A stretch of 64,000 nt of DNA from Patiria miniata (taxonomy: Eukaryota; Echinodermata; Asteroidea; Valvatida; Asterinidae): NCBI RefSeq assembly GCF_015706575.1, contig NW_024037074.1, positions 19,829,334-19,893,333 on the forward strand. Direction: 5' to 3'. Under the pieces are notes generated by a model. It worked only from the letters and a program-made list of their open reading frames with translations. It had not been told where the DNA came from and searched no databases. How positions within the stretch are numbered: the stretch's first letter is position 1; each line of letters opens with the position of its first letter. The position numbers were made by a program, and so were the translations under genes. Below, one piece after another: positions 37,569 to 50,126 of the stretch.

Positions 37569-40500
37569 ATGGAAGGTACCAACTGTCGCTATTCTGGCTA
37601 TGGAAAACTGTTCTTCTCCATGGTAGTGATTTTAAACGGTGTGATTTCTTCAACCGCGCAAACCGTTGGAATGATGGGCTCTGCTCCACTGTTGAACGGT
37701 AGGCTGTCATTGATTACAACTCTTTGAATAATATCTCAAAACTTTAATTGATTGGTTTTTAATATATTGATATACGGCTGAGTGATTGGTAGATCATTGT
37801 AGTTTGGGGTTCAAAGAGATAAAGTAAAGGCGTTTAGTTAATTCTAATTAAAAATTAAATGATGTTTTTGTTATATTTAGTGGCAAGTGTTGCTGCCAAA
37901 ATACAATTTTAAAAATAGTAAAGAGTGAACTAAAACACAGAAAGACACAGGGAAACATGACAATACCAATCAGGGTTTCGTACTAAAGTACATAATGTAG
38001 CATCGCTGATGATGATATAAATTATAACGACTCACCAGTTACATGATTAATAAGAATTTCTGCATGTAGTGCTTTTAAATGATATTTTCGTTACTAATAG
38101 GGGGCACCATTTTGGGTTTCCTTTTTTATTTTATTTTACTCACCCTGTATTAAAACCAGACTGGGACCTCGAGTGTTGAAAAACATGCAAAACTAAATCA
38201 GGCAAACTTTACTCACTCTGGCTACAAAATTCTCAAAAATCTTCTCAGTGTTTCACCAACCAAGTTCGAAGTCTCAAGTAAATTTTTAAGGGACGCTTTT
38301 CTTGAATATTTTGCACCTTGAGAGGAAAGTCAAGTGATATCAATTCGAGGCCAAAGACTAGACTGGTACATGTCCAACCATGGTCCAACTGCTTGAAAAG
38401 ACTGACCTCTTCATTAAACTGACCAGGAAGAAATGTGAAGAAATGTGTAGAAATAGAGACCAATACACCAGACATGGCAGATGTTTCTTTTGGCTCAGTT
38501 GATTGATGCAGTACTGAAGTTTTTTTTGGACTGGTTGTTTCCGGTGCCAGTCTATTTTCTTGTATTGCATGTTTTCAATACCTTATGTTTTGGACTCTTA
38601 TACACAGTATTAAGTCCCAAATTTTTGGACTATATCAGAACATGACCATTTAGTTCCTGCATATATCCACACTTTGTGTTGGAGTGCCTTCCAATATTTC
38701 ATTCATTGCTTGTTGTTATTATTTATTCACAATTCCTATAGGGAATGGATCCCACACTCAAGGACGTCCAAATCCGTTGAACAAACTCATGGTTATTTAC
38801 TTTGTCTCGGGTTCTCAACATCCTCCGGGAAAGCTACAAAACTTAAGTTCTATCAATGCTTTCGTTATTTCCGTGTTCTTTGGCATGCAGCCAGAGGGTC
38901 GTTTCAGCGGGTACATTTAATGCCTTTCCCTTATTATCGTTATATGAATGACTACAATTAATTAATCAAATCAAATGTTTGTCTTTTATCTTTCTCTAGG
39001 TCAACGGTCACATTTCAAGAAACTTATCAAGTTTCCAGATCTAACAGATATTACACAAATTGCGGACTTTTGGTTGGAAAAAGTGCACGCGGTATAGGTA
39101 CGTGAAAAGAGACTTTCATGATTTATACACATTCCAAAATAACCCACTAATATTTAAAAAACCCATAATGTTTAAGAAATCTCGGCAACGATCACAAAGC
39201 AATACTGCAATGACAGTTCAACTGTATGGAAAGATTAATCGGAAATGTAATCAGAATTTTTATCTTGCTGTTTGTACTCGTTTGAGAACCCTTGAACCTT
39301 AAGTGCACTTTCGGGAAATATTTCAAATACTTGTGTATTTATGGAAACGATGCTTTATGGAAACTTTCGAATCAAACTGTTTGCATTCTTCCATTATATT
39401 ATGACATTCTTTTTATTCCACTGCTCTCATTTTTTGATGTACAAGTACCAGATAGACCCATTTTGTTCGGAATCAGACCGCCATAACAAAACACCATTGT
39501 TATGTAAATGTACCCTTTTTATCTCACCTCCAGGGTTGTGTACACTACTCAGACCAGGGTTGCGTATAGAGACAGCTACAATATAGTATTCACCTGCTGT
39601 AACGGATGGGTCATGCAGGCTGATGGGTCCTGCCAACAAAATATTTCAGGTAATGACATCACAGAAACAAACAGGTACCGAAAATAGCCTGGAAACAAAT
39701 GACAAGCTTTTGAAGCTATAACTTCGGACACATCGAACGATGGCTATTTTAAAGCAAGAATCAACATTGAATACATCCACTGCTAGCATTATATTTCAAT
39801 CTATGTATTGCTACTAAAGTGTAACATGGATACTTTTTGAAGACTTTTATTTGACAGTTCAAGTGTTTCAACAAAGATTTTGTGTTCTTATCTTACCTTC
39901 TTTTTTTTTTTGGGGGGGGGTGTATTGTCTTTTCACGTTTGACACAATTTAGAATAATGTCATGATGTATTCATTATGTACTCCATATTTTATGCAGAAG
40001 AAATAACAACTCAATCACAACTAACGGATCCATTGACGCCCTCCAAGGCCAACGCAGCCACGCCCACCATTTCCAACGGGACCGCCGTCCTCGCACCCAA
40101 GTGGCCGCCCTCGTCCCCGTCCTTGGTCTCCAGTACCGGTGTTTCCGGCTCACCACCGGGGGAAATCGCTAAGGCGGACGGGCCCAGGACCCTTGGGAAA
40201 GGTGGTGAATCACAGACGGGCTCGGACGGCGGACGTATTGGGATGATTGGTGGGCTGGTGGGTGTGGCGGTGGCTGTGGTTGTCATGATTTCACTGATCA
40301 TCATCTTTGTGTCGAAGAGGAAGCGCCGAGCAAGAGAAAAGCGGTAAGAAGGATCTCAATTCAATTATATTAATTTGAGCCAATCAACTACCATCTTGTT
40401 TCCAAAAAAAAATGAACGGTCACTCTATTGGAGCAAAGGATCGCTCAATCAAATAAAAGCAAGTGACAAGACAAAAAGAGTGACATTCAATCGGAAAGAT

Positions 40501-43484
40501 TTGAGTTTTCACCCGCGTTTTCAATTGAGTGATTCTTGTTTAATGTATTTCAATGTAAAAACTAGTGATTTTCATTCTTAATCGCCTTATTCCTAGTTTG
40601 ACTCTTTGGATATTAGTGTATTTTACTGCACCTTAGGACGAGCTAGCATGCACTTTGGAACGATATACTGGTCTGATGAGTACTAATGAAGCGACATGGG
40701 GCTCATAAACAGTATCAGTCACAGACCTGTCAACACCAAAATGAATACTAACTCTGAAATTGCCAGTTTTCAATACATGCAGCGGGCCAAAATCAAACTC
40801 AAAGGGGTGGTCGTTTTTTTTCTTTTCAGGTGAACCTCAATCTGAAAGCCCTGTTGTACCATTCTATTTTCTGTCAAACATCTTTTAACCTATTTTTCAT
40901 CCCGTTTTATTATCGTTACCTCTAAAACTACTTCTACTTAGTTTGTTGTTCGATACTGTAGATATTGAACTCAGTATCCCCAATGTTATGTGCCATTAGA
41001 TATCTCCTGTTCTGCACAATCCAGATAGGCCCCCTATATAAATATCGCAATTCTTAAAAAAGTCCGAGTTTATGCTCATTGTGTGGTGACGGGTCACATG
41101 GGCCCATATGCAAACAATCAGAATTGCAGGAAACGAGGCCAAGGTGTGAAGCCTCGACATAACAATCGCACGGAGTGAAATTTGAACATGAGAAAAACAA
41201 CGGAATTGATTTACCAGAATGATTGGTCATCATACTCCTAATCAAGAAATGGAATGCCTCTGTTGATTGAAACGATTCTTTCAACTCGGAATGCGATACC
41301 AGCTACAGTTGGTATACATGCCGATACGTTTACATAACTTTGAATAAAGTACACATATTTCGTTTCCGGGTTTTTTTTCCATTTGAATGACAAGGAAGGA
41401 TATGGTAGACTTTGAGAGGTATAACGTACCAAAAAAAAAAACTCCGGCCACATATTTTAGCCTAACCAGGCGATAACGTTCTAATTCGCTAATGTTCATT
41501 TTGATTTTTATACATTTTTAACAGTTTAACCAAATCCAGTGGAAATGGCACAGAAAATCGAGCAATTATAGTTTGAAGAGGCGCTATTATGTTTTCAATC
41601 TTAATCAACCCAACAAGAGCGATATTTTCTTGCCAGTGCTAAGCATGTTTCGATCGAAAGTAACCAATCACAGAGCTCAAAAAGACTGTGCCTTTACATT
41701 AAACATTTTAACTGTTTTTCGCACAGACGCAATTCTGATCCTGACGTTGTGTTTCAGCTGCTCAATTCCAGCTCGCCAGCTCGAGGTAGGAATTTCCCTT
41801 TGAATTTAAGATAAATATTTAAATTTATAATTAATTTGAGGTGTTTTTTTTTTTAAATCTGCCCGAGGATTATCATTTTTCGATCAGACCGTAATGCAAA
41901 ACTTGTTGCAGTGACTTATCACTTTATATTTGACGATAAGCTCTTGGCATAGTAGTGTTTGGAAATTAATATGAAAGGTTTTTATTTTCCAACTGATTTA
42001 ATAAACGGAAAAGACTTGGTATTTGAAGAACAAAAGAAACAATTCAAATTCTTGCGTTTATTTTGTGAGGGATATTTTATTAACAACATTGTGTTTGTTT
42101 TTGATGATCTCTGACGACTAGTCTGTTACCAAAAAAAAATGATTGTAATTTGGATAATGTTGTTACTTCGTCAGCTCCAGTTCCAGACATTTACGCCGAG
42201 ATACCGGACCGAGACGGAAACGCCAATTCCCCCGGGGCACGGGCAGATGACACCGCTCTAAAAGGAGCCTCGTTCGAAGACTACGAAGTTGCTTTCATCA
42301 ACAACAAACAGCCGTCTGGTCAGGCCAACACCTACCAAGACCCAAACGAGGCTGGTATTCATCGTCGTGCGCCCAGTGCAGCTAGTGACGGTTCACCAAC
42401 GATGAAGAAAGTAGACATGGAGATTACCCTCGGACCAAACGGTGTCGTGTACACGAAAACACACGACACCGAGACGACTGAAGGAGTAGTGTCACCGTAT
42501 CAGAACGTACCCGGGTTGGACACTGTCATAGCGGCACCAGACATCTACGATACTGTGGGTGGGAACGAGGTTGCTCCTGCTGCCTATAATCACCTAGATG
42601 GTACCATTCCTACAGATCCAGATGATGAGGCATATAACATGATCGTAATAGGACCAAGCAACACGAAGCACGAGCCATACGACAAGCTAGATAGGCAGCG
42701 TGGTGGCTCCCGCCTCTCTGGGGACGATCAGCTGGACACGCCGATACCAGCAGCTTCCGGTTATGCGTCTCTCGGTCTCGAAAGCCACCTGGGCTACGAC
42801 AAGCTTGCAAGACACGAAAGCCATGGTGTCGATCCCGACAGAAAGGCCGGTACTACGGGACCGAATACCTACGACGAACTCGGTGCACAGGGTCGACCAG
42901 TGGAGTATGATAAGCTAACACGACGGGGATCTGCTGATCGTGGCTTGAACGATTCGGGAAGCAAGAATAATGGCGCCCTGAACAGCGTACCGAACGGGAA
43001 CTTGGTCGGTAATAAGTACGACACAATTGAGGTGAAAAAGCCGGCTGATGGGGAAATTTACGAAAATCTCCCCAAGAAAACCCTCCCGAAAGGACTAGCA
43101 GTGAAACTACCAGGACCAGACTGTGAGAATCAGGAACATGCTTGGATTCCAGACGATGACCCGCCAACATCTCCACCACTGTCATCTCCGGCCGTGCGTC
43201 CTGTCTATGACGTCATTCCAGGGCCAAAGCGCATGCCAACCGCGCCGGTTTACGACATCTTGCCAAAGTCACCTGAGCCGAGAGGTGGCGCCCCAGTCTA
43301 CGACACGCCCCCTGTCGTCACGAAACTTACGCAACGAGGTAGCATCGACGTGCCGATTCCCCCAGTGGTGGGAGGGGCTAGGCCTGTTTATGACACGCCC
43401 CCGGTAAGGTCCGATAATACTTCCCCTTTGCAGTTTGAAGAAACTTGCCCACTGTATGAGAACACACCCACCGGTCGCATTTAG
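37569..43484 (+). CDS. EMI-domain transmembrane receptor B with ITAM-like tyrosine ladder, no EGF repeats
   Basis: Proposed exons: 37569-37698, 38742-38910, 39000-39101, 39534-39649, 39998-40343, an unresolved juxtamembrane exon or exons, and 42175-43484 (TAG stop). Exon 1 is a signal peptide (LFFSMVVILNGVISSTAQ). The 39000 and 39534 exons give EMI elements TVTFQETYQ, TNCG, YRDSYNIVFTCCNGW and GSCQQ; the 116-nt 39534 exon equals its counterpart in receptor A in length and phase. Exon 39998 encodes a Pro/Ser/Thr stalk, the span GLVGVAVAVVVMISLIIIFV and KRKRR. The last exon encodes about 435 tail residues with 20 tyrosines, 14 as YxxL/I/V. YASL-x7-YDKL and YDEL-x8-YDKL have classical ITAM spacing; YDTI-x10-YENL and YDVI-x11-YDIL are looser. 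YQNV, YENL and YENT suit Grb2-type SH2 binding and two YDTP suit Crk-type binding, by family knowledge. An N-terminal EMI cysteine was not found. An AATAAA lies at 43667-43672. The ligand is unknown. Confidence 0.78.
38742..38910 (+). other. provisional second exon of receptor B
   Basis: It begins after a pyrimidine-rich acceptor ending CCTATAG and ends before GTACAT. One frame stays open from phase 1 to phase 2 and fits both neighbours (GNGSHTQGRPNPLN ... PEGRFSG). The content is not recognisably EMI and lacks the expected NVC cysteine, so this exon needs transcript support. Confidence 0.4.
41758..41785 (+). other. candidate micro-exon in receptor B juxtamembrane region
   Basis: A strong acceptor (GTTGTGTTTCAG) and a strong donor (CGAG before GTAGGA) bracket 28 nt. 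Read in phase 0 it gives LLNSSSPAR and would join the tail exon in frame, but then one more phase 2-to-0 exon is needed after 40343; a stretch after the acceptor at 41534 (LTKSSGNGTENRAII) is a possible one. Confidence 0.3.
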
Positions 43485-43666
43485 CCCAACCCAACCTCTA
43501 GGCATATTATTTTCATCACCATAACAACAATCATGTTACAACAAGTTGCACACAATCGGCAACTCTTTCAATTATCTTTGGATGTTTGTTATGTCAAAAG
43601 ATGGAAGTCTTCTCATACACATGCGCTGCTGCCACATGAAAAGCATCACGATCTCCAGAAATATTA

Positions 43667-43672
43667 AATAAA
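43667..43672 (+). terminator. polyadenylation signal of receptor B
   Basis: AATAAA is 183 nt downstream of the receptor B stop codon, followed by A/T-rich sequence. Another AATAAA occurs near 43916. Confidence 0.5.
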
Positions 43673-44192
43673 ATATGCAAATTGTAATCGCAATAAGTAA
43701 ATGAGGCTACTTGTTTGTTTACGCAGAAGATATAGCTTCTCCTTTTTAACACAATGTACATGCACAAAGATAAGTTTTTGCAATACGAAAGCGTAATTTT
43801 GTGATGAATTCGCAAACTTAATGGACTTTACACAGATTTTAAAGTACAATGTACATGTACGTAATTTTTACTAAACAAGATTTTCATATTTCATCTGGTA
43901 AAAAAGAGAGTGCTCAATAAAAATTGATGTTTTGTTTTTACTTACTAAAGGCCTATGGATGCGCGTTAGACAAAGCAATATATGTCCTTGCATTATTGGT
44001 GGGTTGGGAAAAATCCACGTAAATGATTAATCACATTTTACTCCAATTAATAATTGTTTTAGTAATTTGCTGTTTATGGATCAGTGTGTCTTATTATATA
44101 AAACTCACTTCGAGAACATCTGAGATATAGCGAAGATATGTGCAAGTAAGATTTGAATTTGAACATGCAGTCTTGCAATGAGTCTCATTGTA

Positions 44193-44517
44193 CAGGGTGA
44201 GTACAAAAAAAACGAAACTCAAATGTCGGGACCATTTCTGTAGTGAAGTTCTGCATGTAGCACTTTCAAAATCTAGGATATAAAAGCCCAATTCATAAAT
44301 TTTCGTTTAGTACAGGAATCATTCAAATCACTCATGAACTTTTCAAGTTACGGAGTTTTAAACGCAGCCGCCGTTTTAAGGTTCTGTCCACGGATCACAC
44401 AAAAGGTGTGTGTTCTTTCAGCAAAACGAAAACAATTCACACACATCCTTAGTTCAGTGTTCTCTCAAGAACTTTACTTAAACAATTGTCCCGACATTTT
44501 TTTTTTAACTCACCCTG
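44193..44517. mobile_element. 325-bp Tc1/mariner-like MITE with TA borders
   Basis: CAGGGTGAGT(AC/TA)AAAAAA ends are inverted and followed by a second matching block TGTCGGGAC. TA dinucleotides sit at 44191-44192 and 44518-44519. A relic of the same end (CACCCTGTA) occurs near 38141 in a receptor B intron. Confidence 0.85.
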
Positions 44518-47500
44518 TAGTATAGGCTCTGAGAGACATTGCAACAGGGACATTACTGGGGTCCAATTTACTATTCTAAAGGGGGCACACGGCAGGGGCG
44601 AGTAAGATGGGGGTGGGATTGGGGGAATGCCCCTATGCGCACCCCCAATATGCGTGCGTGTGATAATCTGCCATATGCACCCACCGTCATTTCCTATAGT
44701 TGGTTGTCAAAATAGCAACGGTCCAATTTGACGTGAACTGTTGGCATGTGCGAACTTCATATCCTTCACAGCCATATTTGTGCATCGTCCGCTGTTATCT
44801 TTAATCGCAGATGGTTATATAACGAAGCACAATACAATGAACCCTCATTTTAGTAATCGCTTGCGATAAGCTATATTATAAGAGGTTTTACGATCCTACG
44901 TTATTGAGCTCTGTCGATAAAAAAAGTATCGTGATTGAACAAATTCTCAACTCGAAATTGAAAATGAATAAAACTGCTGCAAACTGCTGACGGACTGGAA
45001 TAACCTGAAATATTCAATGAAAAAAGTATTAAAGTGGTCTGATATTTCAGCCTTATATAGCAAGGTTTTCAACAGAGGCAAAATTCTCAACTCAAGTAAG
45101 TTACTTTAGAAATCAGATATCGTTGTTGATATTTGTTTTAAGAATGTACATTCTTAGTTATATAAGGTTGTAATCTACACTTTTAATTCTTAATAATATT
45201 TACTTTTAGTATAATTGATCTGAAGTTGTAATAGTGAGTCCGAGCATTATTAAGTTTTCTGTACGTACACTTACTGAATGAAAACAGGTGGTGAGATTTT
45301 ACTCATTCTTGTATAGCCCTTTCTCTCAAAATACATAAATAAATGCTGCTATTCATAATTCCAAATGTCCTCTACCTTAAGAAATTCAAACAGTTGCTTT
45401 CCCTTTTTTATGTGAAAAAAAAACTCGTACTCACAAAATCTATTGCAAGAGTTGCTTTTAAGGAATCTCAAACAAGTGGAAAAAATTTGCACATGTAAAT
45501 GGTTACAGTGTATGCAAAGGAAAGGTAGGGCTCGAGGCTGATTCCCCCCCCCCCCCCAAAGAATACTGTTGGTATACTTCGTTGTGAAAATCAGCGGAGA
45601 TATTAAAAGTTCTCTGATTTTCCCATAATTATACACATGCTTTCTTTATCGCAACCTTAAAATCAACCTTGACACCCAAATATCAGATTTTGACTTTGGC
45701 AGGACGTCATCGATCTTTTCCCTCTGTAAAGAAAATCACTTTTAGCCGGAACCCTCATAAAACCATTTGCTCTACTGACTTCTGCTAAAGCAGTCAAAGC
45801 GTGTTGCCATGGTGACTGAGCAATGCGTAAGACGGAAGTTGAGTTCCTGTGTTATCAGTATCATACGCCCTCGGCCCGTCCGGTTGCATGGAAGATTGCA
45901 GGCCTGTTAGAAGCCCAAATTGCCTACGCCGACCTTATCATGATATGGATACAATGTACATGTGTGTACATGTACTGTCAATTTCACTCTTCAAGCAAAG
46001 TACCTAATGATGTAATGACAGAAAGCTTGCTCCAAGTGAAGACAGGACTACATGTATTATCAATACCCTGTGAAATTATCGATCACCGTGGAGTATAGGC
46101 CATTGCAAGATCTGTCCAGATTACAAGGTTGTCCGCGAGAGATTGGTGTTTTCCAATGTTAATTGTTGTCATTGGTCTATTGTGATATCTGTTGTGGTCT
46201 ATGTCATCCATCGGAAATGTGTGGGGTGGTTTTAAAACAATGGCCTTTCACGCCGGTATCATTACACATATCCCTTGTTTGATCATGCTGGGGTGAAAAC
46301 TTGGCGCTTTTTTATCATTGATTAAATTCAGGTTGTGCTTATTTCCTCAACCATTAAAAAACAAAACAAAGAAAATTTAAATTTCGATTAATTCACATTT
46401 ATTTCCATTTCACAGTGCATTAAAAAGCTAAATATAGATTAACACTTGGTGTATACTTAAACAAGTATATATTAAATATTTAATTGAAATTAACAAAGGT
46501 GGAAATGGAAGCATGTCCCAGTAAGCGGTTTCTTGAGCTGGGGATGCCGTACAAGACAAAACAGACGGACAACTAAACATTGAATCAAGAAAACGGACAA
46601 ACAAAAAAACTATTAAATTATAACGGGCCTAAATAGAGTATTAAACAAACTCAGTAAGGTCATACTATAAGTAATTCACAAAAAGCAGTTGTACATAACA
46701 GGTGCATTTTAATTTTAGTTTAAATAAAACTCTCAATACATGCTTTCAGCCGTCATGAAATTTGTGTGTGGAGGAGTTTTGGATTGTGATACATGGATCT
46801 GTCACCACATTAGATACTTGGAATGGCTGAACTATAACGTTTCCTTATAACAGAACGACATGCCATTTCATGCTTCATTAATTAATTACTCCTTCATATG
46901 GTTCATTAATTAACCTTTCAAGATATTGGACAAAATTAACTATAAGAGTGGTTTAGACTTATCATGTATATAACAGTCTGGCTTATCATAAGTAGGCTAA
47001 ACATCGTTTACTCAAAGTTGACGTTTTTAATACATCCTGCATAATAAACATGTGTAATTGCTTAAGTTGACTTATTTTTGTAATACAGAAACTATGAAAT
47101 GTACTCTTTAAACCTAATGTATTTAAGCACCTTACGTTTGTATATATTTGCCATTCCCAATAAGCAGAAGCCATTATTTTCTCGTAAAACAATTCAGTTA
47201 TAAAGTATTTTCTGGATAGATGCCTTTTACTTATTAATTGAACAGTGATGTGAAATAACACAATTGTGTTTACCGAGTTACACTCCATATCGTTCGCAGA
47301 ATAACAAATAAAAAAACGCTTATAAAGATTAATCTGTTTATCCCTCGCGATTTGATTTATGATAATGTACACTCTCTTTTAGTCAGTTGTTATACAATCA
47401 CAACGTTTGTCAGAAAAAGGCGAAACTTTCTTTGTTTAGACATGTAGGCTGAATTTCATCTGTGATGACGTTGTAAAGTGGACATTTTTCATGAAATCGT

Positions 47501-47961
47501 TTTTTTTTTGGGGGGGGGGGGGAAAGACGTATTTCCGTTCCCAGGTCTCTGGATACCACGTGACAACTGGTTGCTAATCTCTCTAATCCAAGCAATCAGG
47601 CAGGATATCCGATCCCCGACTTGAGGGGTATGGCCCAACCAACATTGCATAAAATAAGGGGTAAATCGAATTAAAAACTCCCCAGATTTTAGCCTTCTTT
47701 GTAGCACAGTGTGGAAAGCCTTGCAGTTTAACCAAATTGCGTTCCCAAAAGGAGGTATATGAACATTAAACCAAAACCGCAAAAAAATCAATTTAACGAG
47801 AATTACTTCTGAGCTTTGTAAGAGATTCGACTCGATGTATCACTAAGTATCACTGTGAGATTGCATCATTAACGTTCCCTATCTTGGAACATTTTCTACT
47901 TGAACGTTAAGACTCTTATGAGGATAAGACGACTCGCTACTCTGTTCTAGTCGTCAGAGAC

Positions 47962-48200
47962 ATGGGCGTCGCCAGGATTTTTTCTAGGAGGGGGGGGCAA
48001 AGCAAATTTTTCCCAAAATTCCTTAACTTTTTCATTATATTCTCAATTTATCAATTTTCTGGGCGCGAGCATGGGAGCATTTGCCCTCCCCCCCATCAAA
48101 TTAACAGCAAGATGGCTTCGCACCTCTTTTTTTCCTTTTTTTTTTTCGGGGGGGGGGGGGGGCAAGCGCCCCCTTGCCCCCCCCCCCTCGCGACGCTCAT
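47962..48200. mobile_element. 239-bp MITE with ATGGGCGTCGCCAGGA ends
   Basis: The left end ATGGGCGTCGCCAGGA matches the element at 14656; the right end reads, in reverse, ATGAGCGTCGCGAGG. The interior has the usual G/C homopolymer blocks. Confidence 0.7.
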
Positions 48201-48837
48201 GTTCAGAGAAGGTGTTTTTTTGTCTCTTTAATTGTCAAACATGAAAGAAATATGACGTTGGCTAATCGAAATGACTTATGTTTGAAAAGACAATATCTAA
48301 TCAATGTCGACACAAGATCCTGCAGATTCGATCATCATGTTTAAACAAAAGTCGTGGATTGAACCTTCGAACTGTATAATTATACGATGAAACGAAACAA
48401 GGAAAATGTGGAGGGACGTTTGGAGTAAACAGTTAGTACAATGGGTTAACTCAACATTGGATAACCCCGAAAAATTTACTTATGTCTCATGACTGCAACA
48501 TAATCGGCTTTGTTTCCTGGCGCCCAACGTGACTTTAGTCACGTGACTATATGCCCAATCAGGACTTCAGTGGTCAACCAAGACCCCGAGGAGTACCAGC
48601 CAGTTCCATCAGAATCCTCGCCTGCTTCCTTTTCCTGTTTTTATCACGGACTCAGTTTGGTTTTGACAGTTAATTGTTTTTCGATCTTAATTTAGACCTC
48701 CTCTTTCATTGTTCCAGGAATTGTATTACTGGTGTAAGTTGTGGCTTGAAGTGCAACTAGTTGCCAACAGCCCCCTCTAAACTGAGTTATTTTGGGAATT
48801 TTAGTTGAAACGCTTTTGCAATATTAATAATGTGGTG

Positions 48838-49104
48838 CTTATATACCAAAGGTCTCAAGCACTTCATAATAATGATTATCCCTGTTCATCAGGCAATGAG
48901 ACCAGTTTTTGCAGCAGTTCGAGATCAGCGCACTTTAGTCTCTATGCCCTCACAGGTACCCATTTATACTCCTGGGCGAAGAGGGGCAATCGTATAGTAA
49001 AGTGTCTTGCCTAAGAACACAAACACCACGTTCCCTGTCTGGGTTCGAACCCACGTACCGCGTCACACGAGTCGAACGCCGTAACCATTGGACCACAGCG
49101 CTCC
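48838..49104 (-). mobile_element. tRNA-derived SINE
   Basis: On the minus strand it begins GGAGCGCTGTGGTCCAATGG (A box) and has GGGTTCGAACCC (B box) about 50 bp on. A body follows with CTTTACTATACGATTGCC and CAGGAGTATAAATGGGTACC, and a tail resembling TTATGAAGTGCTTGAGACC. Head, body and tail order is that of a full-length SINE. No family name is assigned. Confidence 0.8.
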
Positions 49105-49937
49105 AATAAATATTGTTTTTAAATAAATATAGTTTCTACAGAAATAATCATTTCAGTGTTTGTTATTTCCCTTCTGACATTTTAAAGCTAAAGACTGCCT
49201 TTTCCGTCTTGCTTCAAATATACACAGATCACAAAACGTAGACCAATTATCGACCAACGGCAAAGATGTAAATACGTTAGCGTCAATGGCATCAGTAGAA
49301 AGCAGTGACTGAGGGCGCTATGCAGTTTGTACGATCAGGCTTTTACGGAGTTGTTTGCAGTCCGCGCTCCATTAAGTGCGTTGGTTCAAGCCACAGTCAG
49401 AGTGAGGGCGCTATCTATTTGTAGATAAAGTGTTTGGGAAAAATGGGGGGGGGGGGGGAACGGCAACTACGAATTGGGGGCATTGCATAAAGTGCCGCCT
49501 TGGGGAACATAAGTAATCACGAATTCTGTTCAACATATCATGTTAGGAAGAAACTGTTTTCCTTACGTATTCAACGTTTGGGCCCCAAATCAATAGCAAC
49601 ACCCAAGCATTTACAAGACTACACTTTTACAATAAGACTATCAGCAACGCACACGTTGAGACCAGTATGGGAGTTTTTCGGCTTCTCTTCTTCTGCTTAT
49701 ACGAAGCAAGAGGAATCTGCAAAGATAAAAGCAATATCTAAAGTATTATATTTTTGTTCACATTCGAAGCACAACCCAACTATTGCATTGAGAAGATTGT
49801 CATAAGACAATTTGATATTCGAAGAAGAACCCGGCTTCCGGATTAAAAAAAATTGATGTGCCACTTCCTGAAGACTAAGACAAACATTGAAAATGAATAT
49901 ATGAAAAATACATCTACATCCCTTTTGCTAAATTACC

Positions 49938-50126
49938 TCAAGAGTTGGTGAAGAATTGCTCTGCAAGCAGGTCATCAGTCCTTCCGTCGGTCCTCCTCCC
50001 TGCTTCCGGTTCCTTGGGATTCAGAGGTGATCTTATCTTCATCCAGAATGACATCTCATCTTGCAGACCGTCCATCTCTGCCAAAAGATTAGAAGGAACA
50101 CATGTAAGTAAATGTGTGTGGGACAA
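49938..50126 (-). other. minus-strand exon-like ORF, uncertain
   Basis: A minus-strand frame MDGLQDEMSFWMKI then RSPLNPKEPEAGRRTDG and DDLLAEQFFTNS follows an acceptor-like TTTTGGCAG and ends in TGA beside a GGTAATTT donor. A diverged second copy of the GGAACCGGAAGCAGGG core is at 50300-50430 behind TCTTTTCTTTTCAG. It could be part of an unrecognised gene, a noncoding transcript or a repeat. Confidence 0.25.

Noticed and set aside
38974-39000. In-frame NVC just before the receptor B EMI exon
   Set aside because: It overlaps a textbook pyrimidine tract and CTCTAG acceptor and has no acceptor upstream of it; kept only as a note.
42610-43505. Overlapping ORFs in other frames over the receptor B tail
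   Set aside because: They are shadows of the 42175-43484 exon, whose frame has the repeated tyrosine motifs.
49040-49104. Functional tRNA gene on the minus strand
   Set aside because: The A and B boxes are attached to a SINE body and tail, and the anticodon arm is not well formed.
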